Position numbers and translations under genes: made by a program
In this document: piece after piece, positions 46,205 through 55,050 of the stretch
How the letters are laid out: each line of letters opens with the position of its first letter
Position numbering within the stretch: position 1 is the first letter of the stretch
The notes under the pieces: generated by a model
The model's input: only the letters and a program-made list of their open reading frames with translations
What the model was told of the DNA's origin: nothing
Database searches by the model: none
IMG/VR virus record: IMGVR_UViG_3300025120_000044
Location: 1 to 62,901 of that record
Direction: 5' to 3' (one strand)
Length of the DNA stretch: 62,901 nt
From: a virus

Positions 46205-47224
46205 TTATCCGAAATCTCCACGCATTCTGCGCAAAGTTTCAGCAGGCAAAGCATCAAACTCATCTATAGATAAATTATCTATATCTACTTTTTTGTCTGT
46301 TTTGTTTTTGCCTTTCATAGCAGGTGGTTGTTTTTCAGCTGCTTCTACTTTTTTATTAGTGTTAGCTATTTTTTTCTTTTCTACAATTTTTTTATTAGTA
46401 GCAGTATTCTGTACGGGTTTTTCTACTGTTTGGTTGCCCATAAGAATTTTAACTGACTTTTCTAAAGCATCTGCTCCTGTAAAACCTTGTACCATATAAG
46501 CATCTCTTAGCTCTAAAACTTCATTAGTTTTATCTTGGTTAAACTCTGGGTTAGCCTGGTTTAATTCTGGGTATGCAGCTTCTAGCTCTAACGCTTTTGT
46601 TTGTAGTTGTTGTTGTTCAGTAGATTGAGCCACTGTTTGTCCCATCTTAGCTTGCATCTCAAACATCATTTGTTGTTTCTCTGCTTGTCTAATTTGGCTT
46701 CGTAATTGAGTAGCTTTTTCAGTCTCACCTTCCATAACTAAAGTTTGGTATTCTATTTCTTTAGTATCAAAATCAAACTCTGGAGCTTCTTTTACGTCTT
46801 CTACTTTAGGCGCTAACGCTTCATCTAGTTTTTTCTGTAAAGCTTTTTGTTTTGCTAATACTTCATCAAACCTAGACTTAGGAATCATTGGTTCTTTTTG
46901 AGCAAGTCCTGCCTCATCTGGTCCCTCAGATTGCTGTGTATCTCCCTCATTTTCTGCCAGTAATTCTTCTTCTCCTGAATCTTCTTCGTCTCCGTCTGTA
47001 ACTTCAGAGTCTTCCTCTTCTGTTTCCTCTTCAGGCTCTTCAGGTGATTCTTCTTCAACTTCGACATCTTCATCGCTTTCCTCCTCCTGAGTTTCTTCGT
47101 CGTCTGGGGTTTCAAAATTCATATCGACTTCAAAGACTTCATTGTCTTCTTCGGTCTTTGGGTCTGCTCCGGGCATGCCCTCTAACACGACATCTAATTC
47201 TGCTTCTTGGTTGTTCTTAGCCAT
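46205..47224 (-). CDS. Capsid scaffolding protein
   Basis: The 339-residue protein has an extremely acidic N-terminus (about 20-95, runs of Glu/Asp), a helical centre with coiled coil (TEKATQLRSQIRQAEKQQMMFEMQAKMG) and a Lys-rich C-terminus. This charge pattern and the position between portal and capsid genes are typical of podovirus scaffolds. It overlaps the portal gene by 8 bp. Confidence 0.8.
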   Translation of the reverse strand: MAKNNQEAELDVVLEGMPGADPKTEEDNEVFEVDMNFETPDDEETQEEESDEDVEVEEESPEEPEEETEEEDSEVTDGDEEDSGEEELLAENEGDTQQSEGPDEAGLAQKEPMIPKSRFDEVLAKQKALQKKLDEALAPKVEDVKEAPEFDFDTKEIEYQTLVMEGETEKATQLRSQIRQAEKQQMMFEMQAKMGQTVAQSTEQQQLQTKALELEAAYPELNQANPEFNQDKTNEVLELRDAYMVQGFTGADALEKSVKILMGNQTVEKPVQNTATNKKIVEKKKIANTNKKVEAAEKQPPAMKGKNKTDKKVDIDNLSIDEFDALPAETLRRMRGDFG

Positions 47225-49340
47225 TATCGGTACCTCCTGTTTTGTCTAAGTTTTTCATTGCTTCGGTAGCCATCTTAGCTGCCGCTGCTGTATCACTCTG
47301 TTCCTTACGCATATCGTTTGTCAATTGCGACAATCTCTCACGTAAATCGAGCTCTTCACGTTTACCTTGAATTTTACTTTGTAATTCAGCAATCTTCAAC
47401 TGTGGTTCATTTTCTATCTGGTCTACTTTAGCAACATTTACTGCCGCTTGTGTCTGTAGGTTAGTTACTTCTGCTTCTAGTTTAGCAATTTCAAGCTGCG
47501 TACTTCTGATCTGTGACTCCATTTGGAATTGTTGTAGCTGTATTTGCTCTTCTGTTGGCGGTGCAGTACCTTGCATTTTTCTAATCCTATCTGCAACATC
47601 TGCTTTACGTGATAAATGCGAGTACTCTACTATCATATCATCTGGTATTGGCACTCCAACCTGTCGTAAAGAAATAGCTTCAGCAAACTGCATCTCATCA
47701 AAGTTATCTCTAGCAGGTGCGCTTGATACAATTACGTCGTATTCGCCTAGCTGTAAATCATTTATAACTTCTCCTTCTGGAGTCATTTCATTAACACGTA
47801 GAGCTGTTCTAGGTTTATAAGGGTCTGTCTCATCGGTTATCTGTATAATTCTTTCTTCTGTATAGTAACTTTGTACTAGTTGTAAAATAGACTCTGCTAA
47901 ATACTGTCTAGTTTTTGCTAGATTAGTTAGAGGCACTTGTAACATAGTAGAGCCTCTATTTTGTTTTGCTTGTATTGCAACACCAGAAACTTCTGCGCTA
48001 TCCATACCTAACATTGCATCTGTAATACCACTAATCTGTTTAATATTAGCTGCTGCTTTTTGTCCTAGTCTATCTAGTCCAGTAGGTATTTGGTTAGGTG
48101 GTATCTTTGCTGGTGGGGTAGAGCCTCTATTAAACTCTAACACTAAACCAGTTTCTGCTCCGTGTTCTTCTAGATCGTCTGCAGTCATGCCCGCAAGTGA
48201 ACCGTTCTCTACAATCCAACCACTGTTTGCAGTTGTATTTACTATGTGCAGTTCTTGTGATGTTATTTTGTTTAGCTGTTCTTGCGGTGACAACAAGTTG
48301 CGCACCATGCCGAACGGTTTTCCTCTACGAAAGTATGGAAAGTATGGAACGATTGTAAAGTTTTTGTATGGGGACCAATCATCAAAAAGAACTACAGTGT
48401 CTGCAGTTACAGTCCATCTTACTTTTCTAACTGTTTTAGTCATTATATCTAAGCCAAACTGGTCTGCGAATTGTTCTCTTTTTTTCTTAGTCCAATTATA
48501 TGGGACGTCGCGCATGTCACCAGTAACGGGATCTAGATAAAACATACATTCTTTTAATCTATAATACTGTCGTTCTATTACTCTTATAGCCCTAAGCATT
48601 CGTGCGTTCTCTGGATCCCCAGGGAACTGTTGTCCGTAATTGTGTTCGTCTGTATCTCCATATCTTTCTTCTTCGTATTCCATGGAGTCAGCGCCTAAAG
48701 TAGTACCCGTCTCAGCTAGCATTCTTAATTTATCTGCTTTGTCTTGGCCATACACTTCTTCTACTTCATCTATACTCATCCACTTGCTTTCAAATATTTC
48801 GTTCCAGGTTCTTGGGTCATAATGTTTTGCGTCTGGGTCGATAAGAATGTCTAAAGGATCTTTAGCTTCTACTTTTACTTCCCCCATGATGTGGTCAGAA
48901 AAATCTATACGTACATCAAAATATCCCCTGTCCTGTATTAACCCATCAGAAAACACCTGGTTTTCTATCCACTCTAGTTTATTATTGTCAGCAATTTGTT
49001 GATAAACTTTAGTAAGTACGTCTGCAACATCTTGGTTGCCGCCGCCCCTGGGTTTAAATTGTATGTCTGCTTTTTTCGTGCTTTGTTCTCCTAGCACGGC
49101 ATTAATTGTAGGAAGTATTGTATTTATAGTTAGTGCGGGTCTACCCTGGTCATCGAGTTGTTGCATGTCAAACTCATCCCACTGATCCCCTCTATAATAC
49201 ATGTCACATTTTTTAGCCATGTCTATGTATTCTTCATGGCCGCTGTCGCGGGCTCTGGTATAGCAATCCCATTGGCTTTTTGCTAGAGACAACTCTTCCG
49301 CTTTGTTAAGATTTTTCTTTATTTTTTTCTTATACGCCAT
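47217..49340 (-). CDS. Portal protein, P22-like
   Basis: About 707 residues from ATG 49340; a GTG at 49349 would add three. The N-terminal half has the P22/Epsilon15-type portal features YYRGDQW, GRPALTINTILPTINAVLGEQ, GYFDVRIDFSD and DPLDILIDPDA. A helical stem follows (NLLSPQEQLNKITSQELH). The C-terminal coiled-coil barrel segment covers about 590-690. It forms the dodecameric DNA gate and binds the terminase encoded just upstream. Confidence 0.9.
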   Translation of the reverse strand: MAYKKKIKKNLNKAEELSLAKSQWDCYTRARDSGHEEYIDMAKKCDMYYRGDQWDEFDMQQLDDQGRPALTINTILPTINAVLGEQSTKKADIQFKPRGGGNQDVADVLTKVYQQIADNNKLEWIENQVFSDGLIQDRGYFDVRIDFSDHIMGEVKVEAKDPLDILIDPDAKHYDPRTWNEIFESKWMSIDEVEEVYGQDKADKLRMLAETGTTLGADSMEYEEERYGDTDEHNYGQQFPGDPENARMLRAIRVIERQYYRLKECMFYLDPVTGDMRDVPYNWTKKKREQFADQFGLDIMTKTVRKVRWTVTADTVVLFDDWSPYKNFTIVPYFPYFRRGKPFGMVRNLLSPQEQLNKITSQELHIVNTTANSGWIVENGSLAGMTADDLEEHGAETGLVLEFNRGSTPPAKIPPNQIPTGLDRLGQKAAANIKQISGITDAMLGMDSAEVSGVAIQAKQNRGSTMLQVPLTNLAKTRQYLAESILQLVQSYYTEERIIQITDETDPYKPRTALRVNEMTPEGEVINDLQLGEYDVIVSSAPARDNFDEMQFAEAISLRQVGVPIPDDMIVEYSHLSRKADVADRIRKMQGTAPPTEEQIQLQQFQMESQIRSTQLEIAKLEAEVTNLQTQAAVNVAKVDQIENEPQLKIAELQSKIQGKREELDLRERLSQLTNDMRKEQSDTAAAAKMATEAMKNLDKTGGTDNG

Positions 49341-49341
49341 G

Positions 49342-50985
49342 TTATGCACTCATTGCCGATTTCTTTTTCGGTCCTTTCGCTATTAAGTTTAACCTATCTC
49401 GCCACGAAGGTATATGTTCGGGAGCCTCATAAAAAGTCGCATACTCTGTCATCATTAAACCAACCCAGGCCAAAGCATCAACCTGGTCATCATGTACGCC
49501 GTTAGGAAAACGCAAAAGCTCAGCAACCATTGGCCCCGTCCAAGCTGCATCTTCTGGAAAAAATACTTTACCTTGTTGCATCCTACCCTGGATCGCCCTA
49601 GCTCTAGCTTCTTTGTCACGTCGCCCTACTTTTAAATCTTTAAAATATGCAGAATGTAATTGTCTTTCTGCTACACGTTTTTGTAGAAAAGGCCCAATAG
49701 CCATTTCTATGTGTCCTTTTTCTATACCAACTATACTAGGCCTCCACTGTTCATAGAAGTCTAATATTTTTTCTACCAGTTCGAAACCGTCGTATCTACC
49801 GCGGATAACATCTACGACAAACATATTGTCGTACTCATCAATGCCTATAGTTATACCAACAGAAAAATCGTTTCTGTCTCGTTGCCCTATAGCTAAATCC
49901 CACGCAGTATAATAGCGAAGTCTATCATATTCTATTTCATCTGGTTGAAAATACTGAATCATCTCTCTAGTAAAATAATCACCATCATCTGATACAGGGT
50001 TTTGTTGATACAGCGCACTCCAGTCTCTAGGCCCGATAGCTTTTTGTATTTTTTCTAAAGACTCTACATTATATCTTTCTGGATGTAGTGAATCGCCTAA
50101 GTTTCTAAACTCCTCATCCTCTTCGGCTATCGCTGGGTATTTAACTACTTCCCAATCATCTGCACCATTTTCACTAGCCATTAACAACCTACCGGCTAAA
50201 TCATCATCGTGCCATCTCGTTAAAATAACTAAAATACCGCCACCTGGCGCTAAACGAGTATACGCGGTCGAGGTATACCAATCCCAGGTCGCTTCGCGGC
50301 TGTTTTCAGATTCTGCATCCTCTCTGTTTTTTACCGGGTCATCGATTAACAATATATGTGCACCTTTACCTGTGATACCACCACCAACACCGGCTGCGAC
50401 ATATCCTCCGCCCTGTGTTGTTTGCCAAGATTCTACTGACTGTGAATCTTTGTCCAGTTTTGTCTCTTCAAATACTGTTTTATAACTAGGTTCTCTTAAA
50501 ACCTGTCTAACTTTTCTAGAAAAAGACATGGCTAAGGATCCAGAGTACGAACAACTGATAAATTCGTGCCCCGGGTTACGCCCGAGATGCCAAGCAGGGA
50601 AAGCAATACTAGCCAAGGTCGATTTGCCGTGACGAGGAGGCATAAACAGCATAAGCCTTGGGGATTTCTTATCTGCTACGTCTTGACTAAATTTTTCTAG
50701 CCTTTTACAGATGTCTTTGTGTACCCAACCTGCTTGGTAATCAGGATTGAACTTTTCTACGAACGGAATCATGCGTTTTCTAGACAAAATACGCCTTGCA
50801 AGCTCTTGTTCGGCCTTAACTTGCGCTTTTTGTTGTTTTTTTGCCTCTTTTTCTTGTTTTTTAGGCATAGGCAGCTGTTCTGCTTCGTCTGCAGCACAGT
50901 AAACGCACAAACCTTTAGGTAAAACGAGATTATCTGCTAAAAGTTTCTTACATTTGTAGCATTCTACTTTCTGAAGGTCTGTCAC
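49342..50985 (-). CDS. terL: Terminase large subunit
   Basis: The 547-residue protein has an N-terminal four-Cys zinc knuckle (C9, C12, C27, C30), a Lys/Gln-rich linker, Walker A PPRHGKST (116-123), Walker B ILLIDDP, coupling motif ILTRWHDDDL and a C-terminal RNase H-type nuclease (YTAWDLAIG, then later HDDQVDALAW). It cuts and pumps DNA into the prohead. The start is GTG at 50985, overlapping the stop of a 24-residue Lys-rich gene as TAGTG. Zinc knuckles ahead of the ATPase are not usual in TerL. Confidence 0.94.
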   Translation of the reverse strand: MTDLQKVECYKCKKLLADNLVLPKGLCVYCAADEAEQLPMPKKQEKEAKKQQKAQVKAEQELARRILSRKRMIPFVEKFNPDYQAGWVHKDICKRLEKFSQDVADKKSPRLMLFMPPRHGKSTLASIAFPAWHLGRNPGHEFISCSYSGSLAMSFSRKVRQVLREPSYKTVFEETKLDKDSQSVESWQTTQGGGYVAAGVGGGITGKGAHILLIDDPVKNREDAESENSREATWDWYTSTAYTRLAPGGGILVILTRWHDDDLAGRLLMASENGADDWEVVKYPAIAEEDEEFRNLGDSLHPERYNVESLEKIQKAIGPRDWSALYQQNPVSDDGDYFTREMIQYFQPDEIEYDRLRYYTAWDLAIGQRDRNDFSVGITIGIDEYDNMFVVDVIRGRYDGFELVEKILDFYEQWRPSIVGIEKGHIEMAIGPFLQKRVAERQLHSAYFKDLKVGRRDKEARARAIQGRMQQGKVFFPEDAAWTGPMVAELLRFPNGVHDDQVDALAWVGLMMTEYATFYEAPEHIPSWRDRLNLIAKGPKKKSAMSA

Positions 50986-51059
50986 TACTTTTTCTTTTTC
51001 TTAGCTGCTTTCTTTTTCTTTTTAACTGGCCCTCTAGGGTAGCCTTTTCCATAGCCCAT
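50985..51059 (-). CDS. Lys-rich micropeptide (24 residues) coupled to terL
   Basis: The frame encodes MGYGKGYPRGPV followed by an almost pure Lys/Ala tail. It has a good ribosome site (AAGGAG, nine bases before ATG) and its TAG overlaps the terL GTG. It may exist for translational coupling of terL or as a polycationic DNA-binding peptide. Confidence 0.6.
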   Translation of the reverse strand: MGYGKGYPRGPVKKKKKAAKKKKK

Positions 51060-51074
51060 GCTTTTTCTCCTTTA

Positions 51075-51371
51075 TTAACACTTCCAGCGCCTGCGCGCTT
51101 GCCTAATTCTTGAATTTGGGTCGTTTCTTGTCTTAGCAGAGCTTCTTTTTAACTGTCCTGCACTTCTAGCGCAATAAGATTTACGTCTTTTTGCTGCTTT
51201 TGAGCCTTTTTTGACTTTTCCGGTAACTGCTGTCTTTAATTTAGAGCCTGGGTTCGCTTTTCTATACGCAGCGACCCCTTTTTTGGTCATTCCTGCTCCA
51301 GATTTGGTTTTTCGGTAGTTTCCACCCTTACCAGTAGTCTTTCTTATAGGTTTTGCTCTTTTTCTAGGCAT
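51075..51371 (-). CDS. Basic protein near terminase (DUF6321-like)
   Basis: The 98-residue protein is dominated by Lys, Arg, Gly and Ser, with SYCARSAGQLKRSSAKTRNDPNSRIRQARRRWKC as a conserved-looking C-terminus. I recall this pattern as DUF6321, widespread in marine phages with unknown function. DNA binding or condensation is likely from charge. It abuts the next upstream basic protein by 1 bp. Confidence 0.72.
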   Translation of the reverse strand: MPRKRAKPIRKTTGKGGNYRKTKSGAGMTKKGVAAYRKANPGSKLKTAVTGKVKKGSKAAKRRKSYCARSAGQLKRSSAKTRNDPNSRIRQARRRWKC

Positions 51372-51553
51372 TATTTTCTCTTACTCTGTGATCTTTTTAT
51401 TGCTTTTGCCGTAGGAGCTCCTTTTGCGCCTTTTTTACGCATAGGTTTACCTTTTTTTCTTTTCTGGGCTATGTTGTACCACAAACCTTTTTTAGCTTTT
51501 CTGCCATCTTTAGTAGTGTGATACTTACTCTTAGCTTTTTTCGTAGCAGCCAT
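51371..51553 (-). CDS. Small Lys-rich protein
   Basis: The 60-residue protein is about 40% Lys/Arg, with one aromatic patch (KGLWYNIAQKRKKG) and no hydrophobic core. Its ATG overlaps the stop of the 32-residue gene upstream (TAATG), and its own stop overlaps the next start. Such strings of tiny basic genes suggest a DNA-packaging or condensation function. Confidence 0.65.
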   Translation of the reverse strand: MAATKKAKSKYHTTKDGRKAKKGLWYNIAQKRKKGKPMRKKGAKGAPTAKAIKRSQSKRK

Positions 51554-51651
51554 TACTTCTTGCCTCCTTTGTACGACTTCTTAGTTGTACCTTTTTTCTT
51601 CCCTTTTTTCATCTTCATGCTTTTTGGTTTTGCGTTTATACAATGTGCCAT
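51553..51651 (-). CDS. Lys-rich micropeptide (32 residues)
   Basis: MAHCINAKPKSMKMKK at the start is followed by Lys/Gly/Thr. An AAAGGAGG lies inside its last codons, apparently serving the next gene. It starts 3 bp after the epimerase stop and ends in a TAATG overlap, so it fits the operon exactly. Confidence 0.55.
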   Translation of the reverse strand: MAHCINAKPKSMKMKKGKKKGTTKKSYKGGKK

Positions 51652-51653
51652 AG

Positions 51654-52430
51654 TTATAACCTCACAATATCATTAATATTTTTAGTCGGAACTACAAACC
51701 GCGAAAGGAAGGGTACTTCCGATTTTTCATTATCACCCGACCGCCTTGGTCCGAGCTCTATATCAAATAGTTTACCATTAACTTGTAGGAAGGCGTCAAT
51801 ATATTGTTTAACTGTGTATGATTTACCCGAGCCGATTGGTTCGATATCTTTTGTGCCTGGTTGCCCGACTGCAGCTGCAAGTGCAGCGCACAGATCATCG
51901 ACGTGCACATAATCTCTGACACATGTACCATCGTCCGTATCATAATCATTTCCGAAAATAGTAAAAGTTCCGCGAATCGAAGCTTCTATAGTTGCCTTAT
52001 ATAATCCTTCTGGGTTTGTGGGTTCTCGACCACCGACATTGAAAAACCTAAATATCGTGTAATCCGGACAAAGCTCCTGGACTATTTGTTCTGCCGCTAA
52101 TTTAGATAGCGCATAAGGAGACGTCGGATCGTACGCCGCACCTGTAGATGCTAAAAGAAATTTTGCGTTGGGAAATTTTTCTATTACGTTTTTTGTACCG
52201 ACCAGGTTTGTATAAAAATATGCTGTAGGTCGTTTGACGCTTTCGCCTACTTTTACTAATGCTGCTAAATGTACTACAACATCTACATCAGGATCTATGT
52301 CCGTGGCCGGACGTCGTATATCCCAATCTTCTATATCAAAAGGTAATACAGTTATGCCTTTTTTAGCAGAAAGTAATTTAACTACTTCGGTGCCTATATA
52401 GCCATTGGCTCCAGTGACTGCAACAATCAC
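51654..52430 (-). CDS. NAD-dependent sugar epimerase, GalE-like
   Basis: The 258-residue short-chain dehydrogenase/reductase protein has the NAD-binding TGANGYIG (6-13), the Ser/Thr of ASTGAAY, catalytic YALSK (Y106, K110) and the GalE-type block TCVRDYVHVDDLCAA. It is shorter than E. coli GalE (338). The likely reaction is UDP-glucose to UDP-galactose or a related 4-epimerisation. In this phage it could supply both donors for the GT25 and PLOD-like domains, which is inference. It sits unusually between terminase genes. Confidence 0.87.
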   Translation of the reverse strand: MIVAVTGANGYIGTEVVKLLSAKKGITVLPFDIEDWDIRRPATDIDPDVDVVVHLAALVKVGESVKRPTAYFYTNLVGTKNVIEKFPNAKFLLASTGAAYDPTSPYALSKLAAEQIVQELCPDYTIFRFFNVGGREPTNPEGLYKATIEASIRGTFTIFGNDYDTDDGTCVRDYVHVDDLCAALAAAVGQPGTKDIEPIGSGKSYTVKQYIDAFLQVNGKLFDIELGPRRSGDNEKSEVPFLSRFVVPTKNINDIVRL

Positions 52431-52822
52431 TTCTTCCGTGGTGTTTTTTTCTTTTTCTTCATACTGTCTAATACGAGTTTCCTCGCTCTTTCAGTGTCAC
52501 CTCTTTTTGCGTTATTCCTGCCGGGCTCTATAGGATATTTTTTCTTAGGCCTTGGGTTGCTGCTTACCACCCCATATTTTTTTGCTATGGGGTTTGAGTT
52601 TTCTTGCTTTTTTCTTTTCTCATTCATCATCGGGTTTGAATTACCTATAGCATTATCTGCCTCTATTCGCCCTGCGGTTCCTGGCTTAGATTTGTTTTTA
52701 TGAAAACCTGAGCCCCTTGGCTCATTTCTTGTAGTCCTTGGGGTAGGGCCATAGTTTGCTTTTGCTTTATAAACTTTACGTTTCTTTTTAGTAACTTTCG
52801 CCTGTTGTGCGTATTTAGTCAT
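52427..52822 (-). CDS. Lys/Arg-rich protein between terminase subunits
   Basis: The 131-residue protein is low in hydrophobics and rich in Lys, Arg, Asn, Pro and Gly (KKKRKVYKAKANYGP, KKYGVVSSNPRPKKKYP). It overlaps the small terminase gene by 8 bp and the epimerase gene by 4 bp. A disordered polycationic DNA-binding protein is the likely class. Confidence 0.7.
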   Translation of the reverse strand: MTKYAQQAKVTKKKRKVYKAKANYGPTPRTTRNEPRGSGFHKNKSKPGTAGRIEADNAIGNSNPMMNEKRKKQENSNPIAKKYGVVSSNPRPKKKYPIEPGRNNAKRGDTERARKLVLDSMKKKKKTPRKK

Positions 52823-53333
52823 TGGTTTCTCCTTTAGGTTCTAAGTACTGTGTATCTACTCCGGCTAGTCTTAATAGCTCGGAATCCGGCAGTCGTTCTA
52901 GTTGCTGGATTTTATCTACATTAATATTAACTTGCGTTGCTTGTTCAGGAGCGAATAACCCATGTAGTTTACATAGAGAGTCGACGACGTTTTTTTCTTC
53001 TGTGGCGGTGGCCGATTTTCGGTGGGCTTCTAAATACATAGTAGTGGCTGTGTTTCTATCGAACTTCACTTCTTCGCGCATCTCCTCGCGTAAGTATTCT
53101 ATGGCTTGGTTGATTTTTGGTTTTTTAAAAACCTCGTACACATGATCCATGTTGCGGTACCCTGCGGCACGACCAGCAGCTGCTTTGTTCAATCCTCTTA
53201 GGTGAAACAATACTAATCTTTCTTCCTGGACCGAAAGCTCGGATAGTTTTACTCCTGCATAAGGGAAATGAGATTGAAGTTCGACTCTATCTTCGTCTGT
53301 AACTTCCATTGGTTGGTCTGCGACTAAGCTCAT
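52815..53333 (-). CDS. terS: Terminase small subunit
   Basis: The 172-residue protein has an N-terminal helix-turn-helix (LNKAAAGRAAGYRNMDHVYEVFKKPKINQAIEYL, about 50-85), a central oligomerisation helix and a C-terminal tail that would contact TerL. The layout matches small terminases that recognise the packaging start. It is the first gene of the leftward late block, with an operator-like inverted repeat 15 bp upstream. Confidence 0.82.
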   Translation of the reverse strand: MSLVADQPMEVTDEDRVELQSHFPYAGVKLSELSVQEERLVLFHLRGLNKAAAGRAAGYRNMDHVYEVFKKPKINQAIEYLREEMREEVKFDRNTATTMYLEAHRKSATATEEKNVVDSLCKLHGLFAPEQATQVNINVDKIQQLERLPDSELLRLAGVDTQYLEPKGETND

Positions 53334-53610
53334 GTTTGTAAATATACCTTATAACGTTTTATAAGGGAAATTTATAATAAAAATTTTTTTTGAAAAAGTA
53401 GTTTTATATCGCTCTCTCATTCCCCTCCCCTGCTGCCAGCGACCCACACCCTCCCCGAATCCGAATTTCAAACACTAATCCAGTTTCAATCAATTGGAAC
53501 CTTGTCTCGAATAATACATGGTCACGGACAACACAAGGTTGTCTTTCCAAATAGTCTTGTAAGGTAGGTAAAAGGTTTATCTACTATAACTAGCTATATA
53601 GGAGATTATC
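53334..53610. promoter_or_regulatory. Divergent promoter region between late and rightward blocks
   Basis: The 277-bp gap holds no plausible gene. Features: an AT-rich stretch (53340-53400) that should contain the late leftward promoter, a C-rich pyrimidine tract (about 53414-53458), a dyad GACAAC/GTTGTC (53527-53543), and TATAAC (53585-53590) as a weak -10 for the rightward genes. It could also hold a packaging (pac) site near terS. Confidence 0.5.
53348..53365. promoter_or_regulatory. Operator-like inverted repeat upstream of terS
   Basis: CTTATAA (53348-53354) and TTATAAG (53359-53365) form a perfect 7-bp inverted repeat with a 4-base spacer, 15 bp before the terS start. It could be a repressor/activator site or an mRNA hairpin controlling the late block. 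Confidence 0.4.
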
Positions 53611-53919
53611 ATGGCTAATACAATAACTAAGTCTTTCGACACTAACACTGTCAAAGCAAACAAAGGCAGAGCTTTATCTGTCTCCAAGAACGGCAACCTA
53701 AACATGGACGCTAAAGTAGCGAACCCAGCTTACGCAGAGAAAGCGAAGAAGGGCACACCTGAGTCATACAAAATGACATCTATCAGGGACTGCTTCGACT
53801 TCTTCTTACTCAAAGAAGACGGTTCTGTGTCGTTCAAACTTAAACCACATGTAAACCTAGCCGGCGGCACAGCAGTCACGGCGTTCGGTAGAGAGTGGAC
53901 ACCACAGGACGAGGAGTAA
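53611..53919 (+). CDS. Hypothetical protein, first gene of rightward block
   Basis: The 102-residue protein has a polar Lys/Asn-rich N-terminus and a mixed C-terminus (SIRDCFDFFLLKEDGSVSFKLKPH). It starts 7 bp after TAGGAG. No family recognised. As the first gene behind a divergent promoter region it is probably expressed early. Confidence 0.75.
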   Translation: MANTITKSFDTNTVKANKGRALSVSKNGNLNMDAKVANPAYAEKAKKGTPESYKMTSIRDCFDFFLLKEDGSVSFKLKPHVNLAGGTAVTAFGREWTPQDEE

Positions 53920-53921
53920 TC

Positions 53922-54203
53922 ATGAGAATATCATATACTCTAGGTCGTATAACTAAGGGCGTTGCAAAAGCAGCGCTTCCAGTTGGCAAATGGGCAACCC
54001 AACAAGCAGCCAACATAACATCGGAATTTGTGCGAGGTATGTCAGAACAACCTACTATCATCGCTACAGACGAGAGTTATAAGAACGCAGTGCGTGACAA
54101 CAGCATTGACAACGAAATAAAGCAGGAACTTCATCAAGAGCCTGTTCAACCAGAACTACCAGGAATGGACACTGAACCACAAACAGTTCAGAACCAATCA
54201 TGA
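53922..54203 (+). CDS. Hypothetical protein
   Basis: The 93-residue protein starts at ATG 53922 behind GAGGAG; a start at 53895 would overlap the preceding gene without need. It has an Ala/Gly-rich amphipathic helix (about 12-40) and an acidic, Pro/Gln-rich tail. Unknown function. Confidence 0.7.
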   Translation: MRISYTLGRITKGVAKAALPVGKWATQQAANITSEFVRGMSEQPTIIATDESYKNAVRDNSIDNEIKQELHQEPVQPELPGMDTEPQTVQNQS

Positions 54204-54258
54204 GTAGTCATTACCTACCAGAGTCCATATGGGCTCTGGTTGAACATTGGAGAACATA

Positions 54259-54462
54259 ATGAATATATCATTAGTACTTATTGATTACGCAGCAATCGCA
54301 GTAATCGTTTACATATCGCTGACTATCTTATCTAGAGCAGCCATCATTGGGCTATACGCCTACTTCATTAGAGAATGGTTCAAGTCTGAATCATCCTCAA
54401 CATCATCGGTCAAATCTGACCAATTCAATCCTAATTACGAACAAGAAGACTTTCCATTCTAA
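54259..54462 (+). CDS. Small membrane protein
   Basis: The 67-residue protein starts at ATG 54259 after TTGGAGAA and has one long hydrophobic segment (about 4-38), then a Ser-rich acidic tail. It is the last gene before a strong terminator. Unknown role; small early membrane proteins often alter host physiology or block superinfection. Confidence 0.7.
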   Translation: MNISLVLIDYAAIAVIVYISLTILSRAAIIGLYAYFIREWFKSESSSTSSVKSDQFNPNYEQEDFPF

Positions 54463-54476
54463 ATTAGCCATCTAGG

Positions 54477-54502
54477 AGCCCTTCGGGGCTTCTTCTTTTT
54501 TT
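54477..54502 (+). terminator. Intrinsic terminator with TTCG tetraloop
   Basis: AGCCC (54477-54481), TTCG loop and GGGCT (54486-54490) are followed by TCTTCTTTTTTT. This ends the first rightward transcription unit. Confidence 0.9.
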
Positions 54503-54626
54503 AACTTTTTCTCCGCCCGCTACGCGCCCGGAATCCACCCGTTATAGGAGCTACTATCATGCCTGCCTACTACTATCATCACGAGCGAATGCGAGTGTGC
54601 CTTGTGCATACAACATGCTTGACTTT

Positions 54627-54908
54627 GGTTCCTTGTGTTCCACGGACCTGCCCCGATGTGGAACCAGTTCATGGAACCACGACAATGCCTGCCGCTATGC
54701 ACAAAGGGGGGCGAGTACTTGCCAGCGGTTCCACGGTTCCGCCAAGTTCAGCTACTGTGTTATTAGAGTCGACCACCGGCCTAGAATATATAACTTATAA
54801 TGAATGTTATTTTTACGTGGAACCACGGAACCATATCCTATATCCCGCATTCTTATCGCCTCGGTTGCGTTCCACATGTAGTGGAACCAAGTGGAACCAA
54901 ACGGAACC
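54627..54908. repeat. Cluster of about twelve GGAACC/GTTCCAC sites
   Basis: Copies lie at 54627, 54637, 54660, 54673, 54727, 54735, 54819, 54827, 54869, 54883, 54893 and 54903, in both orientations. The last three are exactly 10 bp apart; two pairs are 8 bp apart. The core equals the half-site of the parS-like palindrome at 42979-42994. Regular helical spacing suggests cooperative protein binding. Confidence 0.8.
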
Positions 54909-54921
54909 GGCCCAGCAGCCT

Positions 54922-54940
54922 GCAGCATATAAAATGCTGC
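54922..54940. promoter_or_regulatory. Inverted repeat GCAGCAT/ATGCTGC
   Basis: A perfect 7-bp dyad with a 5-base AT spacer follows the GGAACC cluster by 14 bp. It could be an operator or a hairpin in the leader of the 55084 transcription unit. Confidence 0.4.
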
Positions 54941-55030
54941 TTCCATATAGTTTATTGTAGGTCACATGTGGCTTACAGCGACAGCACGCAGTCGTACTAA
55001 AGTGCGTGTCGGTGTCTCCGAAACGACCAC

Positions 55031-55050
55031 GGCCAGATGACAAGCTGGCC
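55031..55050 (+). other. Leader hairpin GGCCAG/CTGGCC
   Basis: A 6-bp GC-rich stem with an 8-base loop ends 33 bp before the start at 55084. No T run follows, so an mRNA-stabilising or regulatory hairpin is more likely than a terminator. Confidence 0.4.

Noticed and set aside
54559-54960. 133-codon plus-strand frame in the non-coding region
   Set aside because: No ribosome site, Cys/Thr/Pro-rich random-like composition, and it runs over the GGAACC cluster and a TATAAT promoter element.
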